From: Aeromonas lacus
GTDB lineage: Bacteria; Pseudomonadota; Gammaproteobacteria; Enterobacterales; Aeromonadaceae
Assembly (NCBI RefSeq): GCF_000764665.1
Contig: NZ_JRGM01000147.1
Coordinates: forward strand, 1-64,000
DNA: 64,000 nt
Reading direction: 5' to 3'
Every line of letters starts with the position of its first letter. Within the stretch, counting starts at the first letter, position 1. This document shows, one piece after another, positions 48,854 through 57,402 of the stretch. The notes below the pieces were generated by a model. That model saw only the letters and a list, made by a program, of their open reading frames with translations. It was not told the origin of the DNA and did not search any database. A program made the position numbers and the translations under genes.

Positions 48854-50591
48854 CAGGAGCCTCCGTACTGGCGAGTTTGGTGGGTACCGAAGGGGGTACC
48901 GCATCCGGACGAATATTGAAGAGTTGCAGCACCCCGCCCATGGCCTCTGCAAACGGTGGGGTCGCCACGGCGCCACCATAGTAGGCGCTGCCCTTTGGCT
49001 CGTTGATTACCACCACCATGACAAAACGGGGATCACTGGCCGGGGCGAAGCCGGCAAACCAGGCCATGTAATCCTTGCCATAGCCACCTGCAACGGCGAC
49101 CTTGGCGGTACCACTCTTGCCGCCTACCCGGTAGCCCGGGATCTTGGCCTTGGGAATGGCGTTGTCGACCACGTATTCCAGCGCCTGCAGCATGGCGGAG
49201 GCGTTGTTGTGGTCGATCACCTGCTCGCCCTTGGGCGGCGTGGTGACCTTGACGATGGAGATGGGCACCCGCTTGCCCTTGTTGGCCAGGGTGGCGTAGG
49301 CGGAAGCCAGTTGCAGCGGGGTAACCCGCAGACCATAACCAAACGAGAGGGTCGCCCGCTCGATATCGGACCAGCGGCGACGCTGGGGCAGCATGCCGCT
49401 GCTCTCGCCCATCAGGCCGCTACCGGTATCCATGCCGAAGCCGAACATGCTGAGGGTGTTGATCATCTCCTGCGCCGGCATCCGCAGCGCGATGCGCGAC
49501 ATACCGATGTTGGAGGAGTAGCGCAGAATGTCGTAGAGGTTGGTCGCCCGGTGGATACTGACGTCCTTGATCTGCTTGGCGCCGATAAAGAGCGGCCCGC
49601 CCTGAATGAAGTCTTTCCAGCTGGTGACACCGGCTTGCAAGGCACTGAGCAAAATCAATGGTTTGACAGTGGAGCCCGGCTCGTAGGTATCGGTGACCAC
49701 CCGGTTGCGCACCCGGAAGCTCTGATACTGACCGCGGTTGTTCGGGTTGTAGGAGGGGGTGTTGACCATGGCGAGTACTTCGCCGGTCTTGATATCCAGC
49801 ATCACCATGGAGCCGGATGTCGCCTTGTTCTCGTCGGTGGCCCGCTTGAGCGCACGATAAGCCAGCGCCTGTACCCGTTGATCGATACTGAGCTGCAGAT
49901 CGTTGGCGTTCTTGCCCTCCTTGACGATGCCAAGGCGTTCGATGACCCGTCCCTGACGATCCTTGCGCACCCGCATCTCGCCCGGTGTTGCGGTCAGCCA
50001 CTCGTCATAGCTGCGCTCGATACCTTCGATACCGTGGCCATCGATGTTGGTCACCCCAACCAGATGGGCACTGATCTCGCCGGTCGGATAGAAACGGCGC
50101 GACTCGGGACGCAGATAGACACCACCCAACTTGAGCCCCTTGATATATTCCGAAACGGCAGGGGTTACCTGACGCTGCAGATAGACAAAACGCTTGCTGG
50201 GATTGGCGATCCGTTGTTTGAGGGTATTGATGTCGATCTTGAGCACGGCAGAGAGCGCCATCCAGGCTCGCTCGTTGTGAATCGCGCCAGACTCGTGCAC
50301 CGTCTTGGGGTCTGCCCAGACCGCTTCGACCGGCACGGATACTGCCAGCTGTTCACCGTTGCGATCGGTGATCATGCCGCGCACCGCCTGGGTGGAGGTG
50401 GTACGCAGGGAGCGCATGTCCCCCTCCTGGCGCAGGCGGTCAGGGTTGATCACCTGGATCCAAGCCAAGCGCAGGATCAGCCCAACAAATGCGATGCCGA
50501 TGAACACGACCAGCGTGCGAAAGCGCCACGGATAGATCGAGGGCGCTTTGACGTTCGCTTTGGCAGCTTTGGCTGTAGCCTTGCGTTTCAT
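48837..50591 (-). CDS. ftsI: Septal transpeptidase FtsI (PBP3)
   Basis: Penicillin-binding protein cross-linking septal peptidoglycan with FtsW. The 584-residue protein has a TM helix (about 24-44), a pedestal domain (RGMITDRNGEQLAVS) and a transpeptidase domain with active-site STVK (about 304-307), SSN (about 360) and KSGT (about 492). ATG 50591 overlaps ftsL by 4 nt; a longer in-frame reading into ftsL is rejected. Confidence 0.97.
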   Translation of the reverse strand: MKRKATAKAAKANVKAPSIYPWRFRTLVVFIGIAFVGLILRLAWIQVINPDRLRQEGDMRSLRTTSTQAVRGMITDRNGEQLAVSVPVEAVWADPKTVHESGAIHNERAWMALSAVLKIDINTLKQRIANPSKRFVYLQRQVTPAVSEYIKGLKLGGVYLRPESRRFYPTGEISAHLVGVTNIDGHGIEGIERSYDEWLTATPGEMRVRKDRQGRVIERLGIVKEGKNANDLQLSIDQRVQALAYRALKRATDENKATSGSMVMLDIKTGEVLAMVNTPSYNPNNRGQYQSFRVRNRVVTDTYEPGSTVKPLILLSALQAGVTSWKDFIQGGPLFIGAKQIKDVSIHRATNLYDILRYSSNIGMSRIALRMPAQEMINTLSMFGFGMDTGSGLMGESSGMLPQRRRWSDIERATLSFGYGLRVTPLQLASAYATLANKGKRVPISIVKVTTPPKGEQVIDHNNASAMLQALEYVVDNAIPKAKIPGYRVGGKSGTAKVAVAGGYGKDYMAWFAGFAPASDPRFVMVVVINEPKGSAYYGGAVATPPFAEAMGGVLQLFNIRPDAVPPSVPTKLASTEAPVAPRT

Positions 50592-50902
50592 GGCAGGGTA
50601 ATTACCTTCTCGGTGGTCACCAGAGGGCGACCCATTTGTAACTTGTCCATCGCCAGAGTGGCTACCCGGGAATGTTCCGCCAGGGTGCCCTGCTCCAGCA
50701 GGAGGTGACGCCATTCGATATTGAGGCGATCCTCTTCGGCCATCAGGTCGTTCTGTTGGGCAGTAAGGCCGCGCGTCATGTTGGTCACCAAAATCACGGC
50801 AAATGCAGTCACCAGCACGGCGACCGACAGCAGGATCTGCAGCTTGTGCCGCCAGAGATCCGCAACGATCTCCTTGGCAAGGTGGACACGCACTTCGCTC
50901 AT
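50588..50902 (-). CDS. ftsL: Cell division protein FtsL
   Basis: Small bitopic divisome protein (104 residues) forming a complex with FtsB and FtsQ and activating FtsWI. It has a cytoplasmic N-terminus, a TM helix (about 22-44) and a periplasmic leucine-zipper-like coiled coil (about 45-95). It lies 3 bp after rsmH and overlaps ftsI by 4 nt. Confidence 0.92.
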   Translation of the reverse strand: MSEVRVHLAKEIVADLWRHKLQILLSVAVLVTAFAVILVTNMTRGLTAQQNDLMAEEDRLNIEWRHLLLEQGTLAEHSRVATLAMDKLQMGRPLVTTEKVITLP

Positions 50903-50905
50903 CGC

Positions 50906-51844
50906 TTACTCCGCCAGACGCTCGGCGACCCGCAGCACGGAGCTGCGCGACCGGGTGTTTTCCGACACTTCATGATCAGAAGGCTTGAGGGCCTTGCCGA
51001 CCGACTTCAATTTGCGACCGCCAGCCAGCTGGGCCTCGGTCAACGGAATGCCGTAGGGTACTTCCGGCCCCTTCTCGTGCTTGCGAATAAAATGCTTCAC
51101 CAAGCGGTCTTCCAGCGAATGGAAACTGATCACCGACAGACGACCGTGAGGAGCCAGCACCTCCAGCGCACCGTTGAGCGCAGTTTCGATCTCGTCCAGC
51201 TCGCTGTTGATGTAGATGCGGATAGCCTGGAAGCTGCGGGTCGCCGCATGCTTGCCCTTCTCCTTGCTCGGATTGACCCGGGCAATCATCTCGGCCAACT
51301 GGCGGGTACGCACGTAAGGCTCGGTAACGCGATCGTGGACTATAGCGCGAGCAATCTTCTTGGCAAAACGCTCCTCACCGAAGGTCTTCAATACCCAAGC
51401 GATATCGTCCACATCAGCCTTGGCCAGCCACTCGGCGGCGCTCTGACCGGAAGTGGGGTCCATCCGCATATCGAGCGGACCGTCTTTCATAAAGCTGAAG
51501 CCACGCTCGGCATCGTCCAGCTGGGGAGATGAAACCCCCAGATCGAGCAGAAAACCATCCACCTTGCCCAGCAAACCGCGCTCGCTCAGATAGCTGGTAA
51601 TACCGGAGAAGGGGCCATGGACGATCTCGAAACGAGGATCCTGGATCTTGGCGGCTTCTGCGATCGCCTGCGGATCGCGATCAATGGCGATCAAGCGGCC
51701 GTTAGGGCCAAGGTGTTGCAGGATCAGACGAGAATGACCACCACGGCCAAAAGTACCGTCGACGTAGACACCGTCCGGCTTGATGGCCAGACCTTCGACG
51801 GCTTCGTGCAGCAGCACTGTGATGTGTTCAGCGGCTTGGGTCAT
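50906..51844 (-). CDS. rsmH: 16S rRNA m4C1402 methyltransferase RsmH (MraW)
   Basis: SAM-dependent N4-methylation of C1402 in the 16S rRNA P-site. The 312-residue protein has an N-terminal [16 protein letters not shown] motif [29 protein letters not shown] and the late [11 protein letters not shown]. It abuts mraZ without a gap. Confidence 0.96.
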   Translation of the reverse strand: MTQAAEHITVLLHEAVEGLAIKPDGVYVDGTFGRGGHSRLILQHLGPNGRLIAIDRDPQAIAEAAKIQDPRFEIVHGPFSGITSYLSERGLLGKVDGFLLDLGVSSPQLDDAERGFSFMKDGPLDMRMDPTSGQSAAEWLAKADVDDIAWVLKTFGEERFAKKIARAIVHDRVTEPYVRTRQLAEMIARVNPSKEKGKHAATRSFQAIRIYINSELDEIETALNGALEVLAPHGRLSVISFHSLEDRLVKHFIRKHEKGPEVPYGIPLTEAQLAGGRKLKSVGKALKPSDHEVSENTRSRSSVLRVAERLAE

Positions 51845-52303
51845 TTATAAAGAGAAATCCTGTAGTCGTGGTGAGCTTGCCCAATCGTCCCCGGGCAGAC
51901 CCAAGATGTCGTCATTGACCTGTTGCTGCCAGCGGGCTTCATCCCACAGCTCAAATTTGTTGAGCTGGCCCACCAGCATGATCTTCTTATCCAGCCCCGC
52001 ATGGTTACGCAGTGGCTGGCTGAGCAGCAGACGGCCATTGCCATCCAGCTCGCATTCGGTCGCATGCCCGAGCAACAGCCGCTGCAAGCGGCGTTCGGCG
52101 GGATTCATGCTGGAAAGGGTCTTGAGCTTGCGCTCGACCTCTTCCCACTCGTTCAGGGGGTAAAGCAGCAGACAGGGGTGGGCAATATCGATGGTGCAGA
52201 CCAGCTGGCCGTCGCTTTCATCGCGCAGCCAGTCACGAAACTTGGTCGGAATCGCCAGTCGCCCTTTGCTGTCCAGGCTGATGGCGTGAGCGCCACGCAA
52301 CAA
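51845..52303 (-). CDS. mraZ: Transcriptional regulator MraZ
   Basis: AbrB-fold DNA-binding protein that represses the dcw operon in E. coli and forms ring oligomers. The 152 residues equal the E. coli length and contain two SpoVT/AbrB-like repeats, each with a DxxGR motif ([10 protein letters not shown], about 10-19; [10 protein letters not shown], about 81-90). The start is TTG 52303, preceded by AGGG, giving M-L-R-G like the M-F-R-G of homologues. It is the first gene of the dcw cluster and has MraZ-type repeats upstream. Confidence 0.93.
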   Translation of the reverse strand: MLRGAHAISLDSKGRLAIPTKFRDWLRDESDGQLVCTIDIAHPCLLLYPLNEWEEVERKLKTLSSMNPAERRLQRLLLGHATECELDGNGRLLLSQPLRNHAGLDKKIMLVGQLNKFELWDEARWQQQVNDDILGLPGDDWASSPRLQDFSL

Positions 52304-52351
52304 ATTTCTGTCCCTGAAGGTGAGTAAGTGGGCGAATCGCCCCTTTTAAAA

Positions 52352-52375
52352 CCACTTTGATCCACTTTTCCCCAC
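52352..52375 (-). promoter_or_regulatory. MraZ operator: three GTGG boxes at 10-bp spacing
   Basis: On the minus strand GTGG occurs at 52372..52375, 52362..52365 and 52352..52355, exactly 10 bp apart and each followed by A/T-rich bases. Tandem GTGG/TGGG repeats at 10-bp intervals are the known MraZ target in the mraZ leader. Confidence 0.75.
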
Positions 52376-52380
52376 CTTGA

Positions 52381-52409
52381 AGTTTAAGGACGTGGAGGGG
52401 GCTTTTCAA
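52381..52409 (-). promoter_or_regulatory. Probable sigma-70 promoter of mraZ (dcw cluster)
   Basis: Minus-strand TTGAAA (-35, 52404..52409) and TAAACT (-10, 52381..52386) are separated by 17 bp. The predicted start falls at the edge of the MraZ boxes, so bound MraZ would block early transcription. Confidence 0.55.
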
Positions 52410-52540
52410 GCAAGGAGATCGGCCAGAGGGAACATATTGACGCAGCATTTGCGGGTTACGGATTGAGTGGGTTGATTTTCCACAAGTTATTTGTGGCGAA
52501 AGAAAATACGATTAATAAAAAAGCTGTGGGTGAGCAGTTA

Positions 52541-52840
52541 CTATCTGGGAGAGATGATGAAACGGAACAGCACAACGGCGCAGAGCAAAATACTGACGCA
52601 GATCACCGGATAGATGATATAGCCATCTTTGGAACGGCGAGCGCGCAAAGAGACCAGATGACAAAGCAGCAGGTTGTAAATTATCAGCAGCGCGGTCAGC
52701 AGGATATTGACGGCAAACGTCAGCTCTTGGGCAAACGCGATGTAAAGCCCCATGAGAATAAAATTGGCGAGGATCAGATATAGCAAAAACTTCTGGATTG
52801 CTTTACCCGCATTTGGGCTCTTTTTTACTCGTGTTATCAT
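52541..52840 (-). CDS. Small inner-membrane protein of unknown function
   Basis: Not recognised. The 99 residues hold three predicted TM helices (about 17-36, 40-60 and 74-95) with positive loops (VKKSPNAGK, SLRARRSK). ATG 52840 is used; a GTG at 52849 would add three residues. It lies upstream of and on the same strand as mraZ, but the mraZ promoter is between them, so it is not part of that operon. It is divergent from the lytic transglycosylase gene. Confidence 0.6.
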   Translation of the reverse strand: MITRVKKSPNAGKAIQKFLLYLILANFILMGLYIAFAQELTFAVNILLTALLIIYNLLLCHLVSLRARRSKDGYIIYPVICVSILLCAVVLFRFIISPR

Positions 52841-52947
52841 GCTTGCCACGTCCTGGATTACACATGATGAGACGACCCTAAATTCAGAAAACTGTTGAGA
52901 TACATGATGTTTTTATTATTGTGCAATCCTTGTTCAACGAATTCACA

Positions 52948-53958
52948 ATGACCAGGTTCATTTTCTTTTTACTAAGCGTGATGTTAATAACATCCACATC
53001 TTGTCACGCCTATCACAATTATCAATGGCAAACCGGCTTCCCTCTCCCGATACGTGGAGAGGGGGCCGAACTGGTTAATCAACAGCAAGCCTTTCTGCTT
53101 GCCCAGCGCCCCTATCTGCAACAGCGCCTTGCCGAAACCCAACCCATCATCCGCTGGATCTCGGAACAGGTGCAGGAACGCAAACTTCCGCCCCTGCTGG
53201 CTTTTGTCCCCTTGCTGGAAAGCAGCTACCGCCTCGATGTTGTCTCTGCCGCTGGCGCAGCAGGCCCCTGGCAACTCATGCCCGATACGGCCAAGCGCTT
53301 TGCCGTGCCTATCAATAGTTCATTCGATGGCCGTTATTCACTGCCATTGGCAACCGAGGCAGCTCTGACTTACCTTGGCTGGCTCTCTCGTTTCTTTGGG
53401 GGGGACTGGTTGTTGGCGCTGGCCGCTTATAACGCTGGAGAAGGGCGAGTGCTGAATGCAGTGTTGAAAGCCGGCACCCGAAATATCTGGGCTCTGGATC
53501 TGCCGACGGAAACCCGAGTTTACGTTGCCCGCTTTATTGCCCTTGCCAGAGTGCTCGACATGGCAACTACCCACCACTTCCAGTTGCCGCCATGGCAGAG
53601 TGGCAACGACCTGAAGGTTTTTCGCAATCCGGAAGGCTGTTCGCTGCCTGCCTGGGCTCAGGCCAAAGGTGTGTCCATGAATGAGGCCAGCCGCTGGAAT
53701 CCGGCATGGCAGCTCCCGGTACCGGCGGGAATAACCAATTGCCCGGTTGTTTACAGCAAAGCAAAAGCCCCGGTCACGACACAACAGCGGGGCAGCGGCA
53801 AGCTCATCTTCAAAGCCGTGTCACTGGAGAGCCTGCATGACCCGCTGCTGCTGAAGACAGCCAGAGGTCTTGATATGAGCCGTGGTGAGCTCAGGTTGGA
53901 ACGTCAGCCAGATCCTCTTGGAATGACTCTGAAACGCCCGTTGATTGCGGTACCCTGA
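52948..53958 (+). CDS. Lytic transglycosylase, SLT family (MltD-like)
   Basis: A periplasmic or lipid-free exported murein lytic transglycosylase. The 336-residue protein has a signal peptide (about 1-20, with LITSTSCHA), then an SLT domain with catalytic Glu in VPLLESSYRLDVVSAAGAAGPWQLMP and the AAYNAGEGRV motif. No LysM repeat is obvious in the C-terminal third. The Cys in TSTSC is not a clear lipobox. Its 3' end overlaps the convergent PilZ gene by 68 bp. Its place beside the laf genes suggests, but does not prove, a role in flagellar passage through murein. Confidence 0.83.
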   Translation: MTRFIFFLLSVMLITSTSCHAYHNYQWQTGFPLPIRGEGAELVNQQQAFLLAQRPYLQQRLAETQPIIRWISEQVQERKLPPLLAFVPLLESSYRLDVVSAAGAAGPWQLMPDTAKRFAVPINSSFDGRYSLPLATEAALTYLGWLSRFFGGDWLLALAAYNAGEGRVLNAVLKAGTRNIWALDLPTETRVYVARFIALARVLDMATTHHFQLPPWQSGNDLKVFRNPEGCSLPAWAQAKGVSMNEASRWNPAWQLPVPAGITNCPVVYSKAKAPVTTQQRGSGKLIFKAVSLESLHDPLLLKTARGLDMSRGELRLERQPDPLGMTLKRPLIAVP

Positions 53959-54352
53959 AGCTGTGCCGCCAATGGCTCAATACCGGCGCAAGGTCAATTT
54001 GCTCCGGATATGACCAGCGAGCCCCATAAAAACAGAGGTGCTGGCCAATAGGACGGCGATGGGTAATGCGGCATGTCAGTGTAATGCGTGGCAACAGAGA
54101 AAGGGTTACTGTCTCGGGCAAAATGAATCGGGCAGGAGCAAGAAAGCCTACCCCACCCGGCCCGATATCCTTGATGACGGCCCGGCCAATGCTCTTGTCA
54201 AACAGCAAACCGGATATCAGCAGGCGAGCTGCAATACCACAACTCTGCGATTCGAAGGGTGTTGCGCCATCATGGAGATACCAGCGAGGCACCTTTCTTC
54301 TCGGATCATTGTGTGCGGTATGGAACAGAAACTCTGTTTCAGGGGCGTCCAT
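53891..54352 (-). CDS. PilZ-domain protein (putative c-di-GMP effector) at the end of the laf cluster
   Basis: A 153-residue protein with PilZ hallmarks: the arginine switch DPRRKVPR near residue 16-23 and DIGPGGVGF (D/N-x-S-x-x-G-like, with Gly-Pro in place of Ser) near 63-71, giving a single PilZ domain with no YcgR_N domain visible. The start ATG 54352 lies 14 nt inside the lafU 3' end, so translation is probably coupled. It is a candidate regulator of lateral flagellar rotation in response to c-di-GMP. The 3' end overlaps the convergent transglycosylase gene. Confidence 0.72.
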   Translation of the reverse strand: MDAPETEFLFHTAHNDPRRKVPRWYLHDGATPFESQSCGIAARLLISGLLFDKSIGRAVIKDIGPGGVGFLAPARFILPETVTLSLLPRITLTCRITHRRPIGQHLCFYGARWSYPEQIDLAPVLSHWRHSFRVPQSTGVSESFQEDLADVPT

Positions 54353-55286
54353 TAACTGTCTTTTCCTTGGCTTGAGTGGCAGCCGCTTTGGTCTCGGCAC
54401 TGAACAGCTGCTCCAGATTCTGTTCCGCTCTGGTCGTCATAATCAGCAACTCGATACGACGGTTCCGGCTACCCTGCGGATTTTCGCTATCTTCCAGCAT
54501 GGTGTCAGACATGGCCACTACCTGGGCAATACGCTCTGGCGGCATGCCCCCCGCCAGCAACACCCGTCTCGCCATCATGGCGCGATCCGATGAAAGCTCC
54601 CAGTTGCTGTAGTTTTCACCCGCGAAAGGGGTGCTGTCGGTATGACCCGAGATCATGACCCGGTTTTCTACCCGCTGAAAAATCGGGGCGAGCGCCATCA
54701 GCATATGACGAAAGAAGGGGCTAATGCGGGCACTGCCGCGGCTATACATTTCGCGATCGGCGTCATCACGGATCAGGATGCGCAAACCTTGCGGCACAAT
54801 CTGAATCTCCAGATTGTTCTTGGCCTGCATCTGCTCAGCAAGATTACCGATAAACCCGGCAAGCTGCTTCATCTGGTGCTCCCCTTCCAACTTGCCGACC
54901 AGCAGCTGCTCGTATCCACCGCCGGGCCCCTCAGAAAAGATGCTCTGATTGCGATCCATATGCCTAGGGGTCAGCTGCCCTCGCTGATCAAATTTTGGAT
55001 TCAACTCATCCAGGACCGAAGGATTACCGCCCAGATCGACCGGATAGGGGCTATTGCGAATATCAAACGGGTTGGCCTCGTTATCCATGATGCTGTAATC
55101 GCGCAAGCGGCTGGCAACCATCTCCCGCTCCTCCTGGTTGGAGACCGCCAAGATCCAGAGCACCATGAAAAACGCCATCATGGCCAGAGTAAAGTCGGCA
55201 AATGCCACTTTCCACGCGCCGCCGCTTTTGGGGGAGCTGTTACGCCGCTGCTGGCGCTTGACGATGATCTGTTCGTGGTTGCGCAT
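54339..55286 (-). CDS. lafU: Lateral flagellar motor protein LafU (MotB family)
   Basis: Stator subunit anchoring the lateral motor to murein. The 315-residue protein has a TM helix with FADFTLAMMAFFMVLW (ion-binding Asp about 31), a periplasmic plug region, and an OmpA-like domain (about 175-285) with ISGHTDSTPF and SSDRAMMARRVLL. It overlaps the lafT stop by one base (TAATG) and the downstream PilZ gene by 14 nt. Confidence 0.93.
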   Translation of the reverse strand: MRNHEQIIVKRQQRRNSSPKSGGAWKVAFADFTLAMMAFFMVLWILAVSNQEEREMVASRLRDYSIMDNEANPFDIRNSPYPVDLGGNPSVLDELNPKFDQRGQLTPRHMDRNQSIFSEGPGGGYEQLLVGKLEGEHQMKQLAGFIGNLAEQMQAKNNLEIQIVPQGLRILIRDDADREMYSRGSARISPFFRHMLMALAPIFQRVENRVMISGHTDSTPFAGENYSNWELSSDRAMMARRVLLAGGMPPERIAQVVAMSDTMLEDSENPQGSRNRRIELLIMTTRAEQNLEQLFSAETKAAATQAKEKTVNGRP

Positions 55287-56143
55287 TACATCGCCCTGTT
55301 GGTCACCCAGTCTTCCAGTTCCAGGAAGCTGGGTTTGACATCAGGTTCGAGAATTTTCCGGCCGGAATCGACCGCCAGCAGAGGCGTCTTGCCACGTAGC
55401 TGGGCAATCAGAATGGATTTGATGCACATCAGCAGACCGACCCGGCGCTTGACCATCTCTTCCATGGCGTTGCTGATAGGCTCGAGCAGACAGTAGCAGA
55501 GGAAAATACCGATAAAGGTACCAACCAGCGCCGCCGCCACATGCACACCGATATTGCTCAGAGGGCCATCGAGTTGCTGCATGGTGATAATGATCCCCAT
55601 AACAGCCGCCAAAATACCGAAGCCGGGGCAGGCCTCGCCGGTTTTGTGAAGTGCATGGGCAGGCTTGAGCATATCCTCCTCAATCGCCATGATCTCCTGC
55701 TCCAGGATGGTATCGAGCTCATGAGGAGTAATCTTGCCCATCCCCAGCAGACGGAGGTTGTCGATGATAAAACCGAGCAACTGGGGATCTTCCGAAATTT
55801 GCGGGTACATCAGGAACACCGAGCTTTGCTGGGGGTTTTCAATGTGCTCGTCCAGCGCTTTCATCCCCTTGTTGCGAGTTTCTTCCAGCAACTGGTGCAT
55901 CAGTGTCAGCAACTCGCGATAGACCTCGCGCTCTTCCTTGTTGGGCTTGAAGCACATCTTCAATTGCGCCCACATCTCGTGCATCACCTCTTTCGAGTTG
56001 CCAAGAAACATGGAACCTGCAGCAGCACCCACAATAATGATCAGCTCGGCAGGCTGCCATAAAGCCGCAAGGTTGCCACCTGCCATCATGAAGCCACCCA
56101 GCACGCATATTAATATGACGCCGATGCCAATCTGTTTTTGCAT
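55286..56143 (-). CDS. lafT: Lateral flagellar motor protein LafT (MotA family)
   Basis: Ion-channel stator subunit pairing with LafU. The 285-residue protein has four TM helices (about 5-25, 30-50, 170-190 and 200-225), a cytoplasmic domain with the charged region KEEREVYRELL, and the conserved late prolines (CPGFGILAAVMG). It lies 47 bp after lafS. Confidence 0.93.
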   Translation of the reverse strand: MQKQIGIGVILICVLGGFMMAGGNLAALWQPAELIIIVGAAAGSMFLGNSKEVMHEMWAQLKMCFKPNKEEREVYRELLTLMHQLLEETRNKGMKALDEHIENPQQSSVFLMYPQISEDPQLLGFIIDNLRLLGMGKITPHELDTILEQEIMAIEEDMLKPAHALHKTGEACPGFGILAAVMGIIITMQQLDGPLSNIGVHVAAALVGTFIGIFLCYCLLEPISNAMEEMVKRRVGLLMCIKSILIAQLRGKTPLLAVDSGRKILEPDVKPSFLELEDWVTNRAM

Positions 56144-56190
56144 GAATGCTCCCGAATTCTACAACCACCCCCACGAATCATGGGGCACTA

Positions 56191-56901
56191 CTATATGGAG
56201 TCGACCAATCGCTGCTTGAGCTGAAGTACACATTGCTTGTGCAATTGGCAAACCCGCGACTCGGTCAGTCCAAGCACCAGAGCGATCTCTTTCATATTCA
56301 GCTCCTGCTGATAGTAGAGAGAGAGCAGCAGCTGTTCCCGCTTGTCCAGGAGGGTCAGCGCCTTGCTGATGGTCATGGCCATATCGACATCATCTGATTC
56401 GGTTGCTGGCGCCCTTCCACCGTTTTCCAGCCACTCTTCAAGGCTCTGCAAAGCCTCAGCCTGGCTGGCATATGCAAGCTGGCGTACCTCTTCGATGGTG
56501 CAGTTCAACGCAGCAGCAAGCTCTTGCTCGGTTGGCGCCCGGCCCAACCGGTTATGCAGGTCTCGCTGGACTTGATTGTGGCTATGAACCTGCTGGCGCA
56601 GTTGACGAGGCCGCCAGTCGAGTCGACGCAATTCATCGAGCATGGCGCCCCGGATCCGCTTGAAGGCATAGCTCTCAAACTGGACATCCGGTTCGCTACC
56701 GTAACGACGCCAGGCCTCCAGCAACCCCATCATGCCGACCTGCTCCATATCCTCCTGATCAAAGCAGGCGGAAACCTGGCTGCGCAGGTGGCTGGCGGCT
56801 CGCTTAACCAGCGGCAGATAACGGGTCAGAATGGCCTGCTCGCCGGTACGTGGCGGAGAAGAAGTGAACTCGTGAGGGGCATCCCAGTCGACATCGATCA
56901 T
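56191..56901 (-). CDS. lafS: Lateral flagellar sigma-28 factor LafS (FliA type)
   Basis: Sigma factor expected to direct late lateral flagellar genes, including lafA. The 236-residue protein has region 2 with QEDMEQVGMMGLLEAWRRY and FESYAFKRIRGAMLDELRRLDW, region 3 RAPTEQELAAALN, and region 4 helix-turn-helix LNMKEIALVLGLTESRVCQLH. It lies between lafF and lafT as described for Aeromonas and Vibrio lateral systems. Confidence 0.94.
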   Translation of the reverse strand: MIDVDWDAPHEFTSSPPRTGEQAILTRYLPLVKRAASHLRSQVSACFDQEDMEQVGMMGLLEAWRRYGSEPDVQFESYAFKRIRGAMLDELRRLDWRPRQLRQQVHSHNQVQRDLHNRLGRAPTEQELAAALNCTIEEVRQLAYASQAEALQSLEEWLENGGRAPATESDDVDMAMTISKALTLLDKREQLLLSLYYQQELNMKEIALVLGLTESRVCQLHKQCVLQLKQRLVDSI

Positions 56902-56908
56902 ATCTGTC

Positions 56909-57370
56909 TTATTGCACCAGAACCTTGGTGATCAGCACTTCGTCGAGGTAGGTCTTGTAACCGTAACCTTGCAAGGTGGTGACCAGTTTGGCGAGCAGGG
57001 AACTCTGCAAAGAGGTGATATTCTGCAGCTCTTTTTTCACATCATCGTGGGTACGGTGACTGAAATACTGCACCATGGCGTTCCGGATGAGTGGTGTCAG
57101 CTCGTTCAGCGTGTTCAGATGCGCCTTGTTGTGAGTCACCAGAGCCAGCTCAAGTACCAGATAGTGAGACTCAACCCCGCCATCCAGACTGATGACGAAG
57201 CGCTCCATCGGCTTGAACAACGGAGTGGCACTCAACTCTGGCTTGGGCTCTTCAAGACCTAGCCAGACAGCAATGGTATCGCGCTTGAGATAGGCGCCAT
57301 AGGCAAGCACAAGCAACAGGCAAAGAGCCATGACAACCAACATCAACCACTTCATGATACGGCGCATCAT
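56909..57370 (-). CDS. lafF: Lateral flagellar FliL-like protein LafF
   Basis: A 153-residue bitopic membrane protein with one TM helix (about 8-28) and a periplasmic FliL domain (about 50-153; ERFVISLDG...YLVLELALV...DEVLITKVLVQ). FliL proteins support stator function and torque. It is 7 bp from lafS. Confidence 0.88.
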   Translation of the reverse strand: MMRRIMKWLMLVVMALCLLLVLAYGAYLKRDTIAVWLGLEEPKPELSATPLFKPMERFVISLDGGVESHYLVLELALVTHNKAHLNTLNELTPLIRNAMVQYFSHRTHDDVKKELQNITSLQSSLLAKLVTTLQGYGYKTYLDEVLITKVLVQ

Positions 57371-57402
57371 TTTGATTTCACTCTCGATTTGGCCGGTTTA
57401 GA

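Noticed and set aside
53959..54338. Plus-strand frames opposite the PilZ and lafU genes
   Set aside because: They are antisense, lack ribosome sites, and the minus-strand PilZ motifs are clear.
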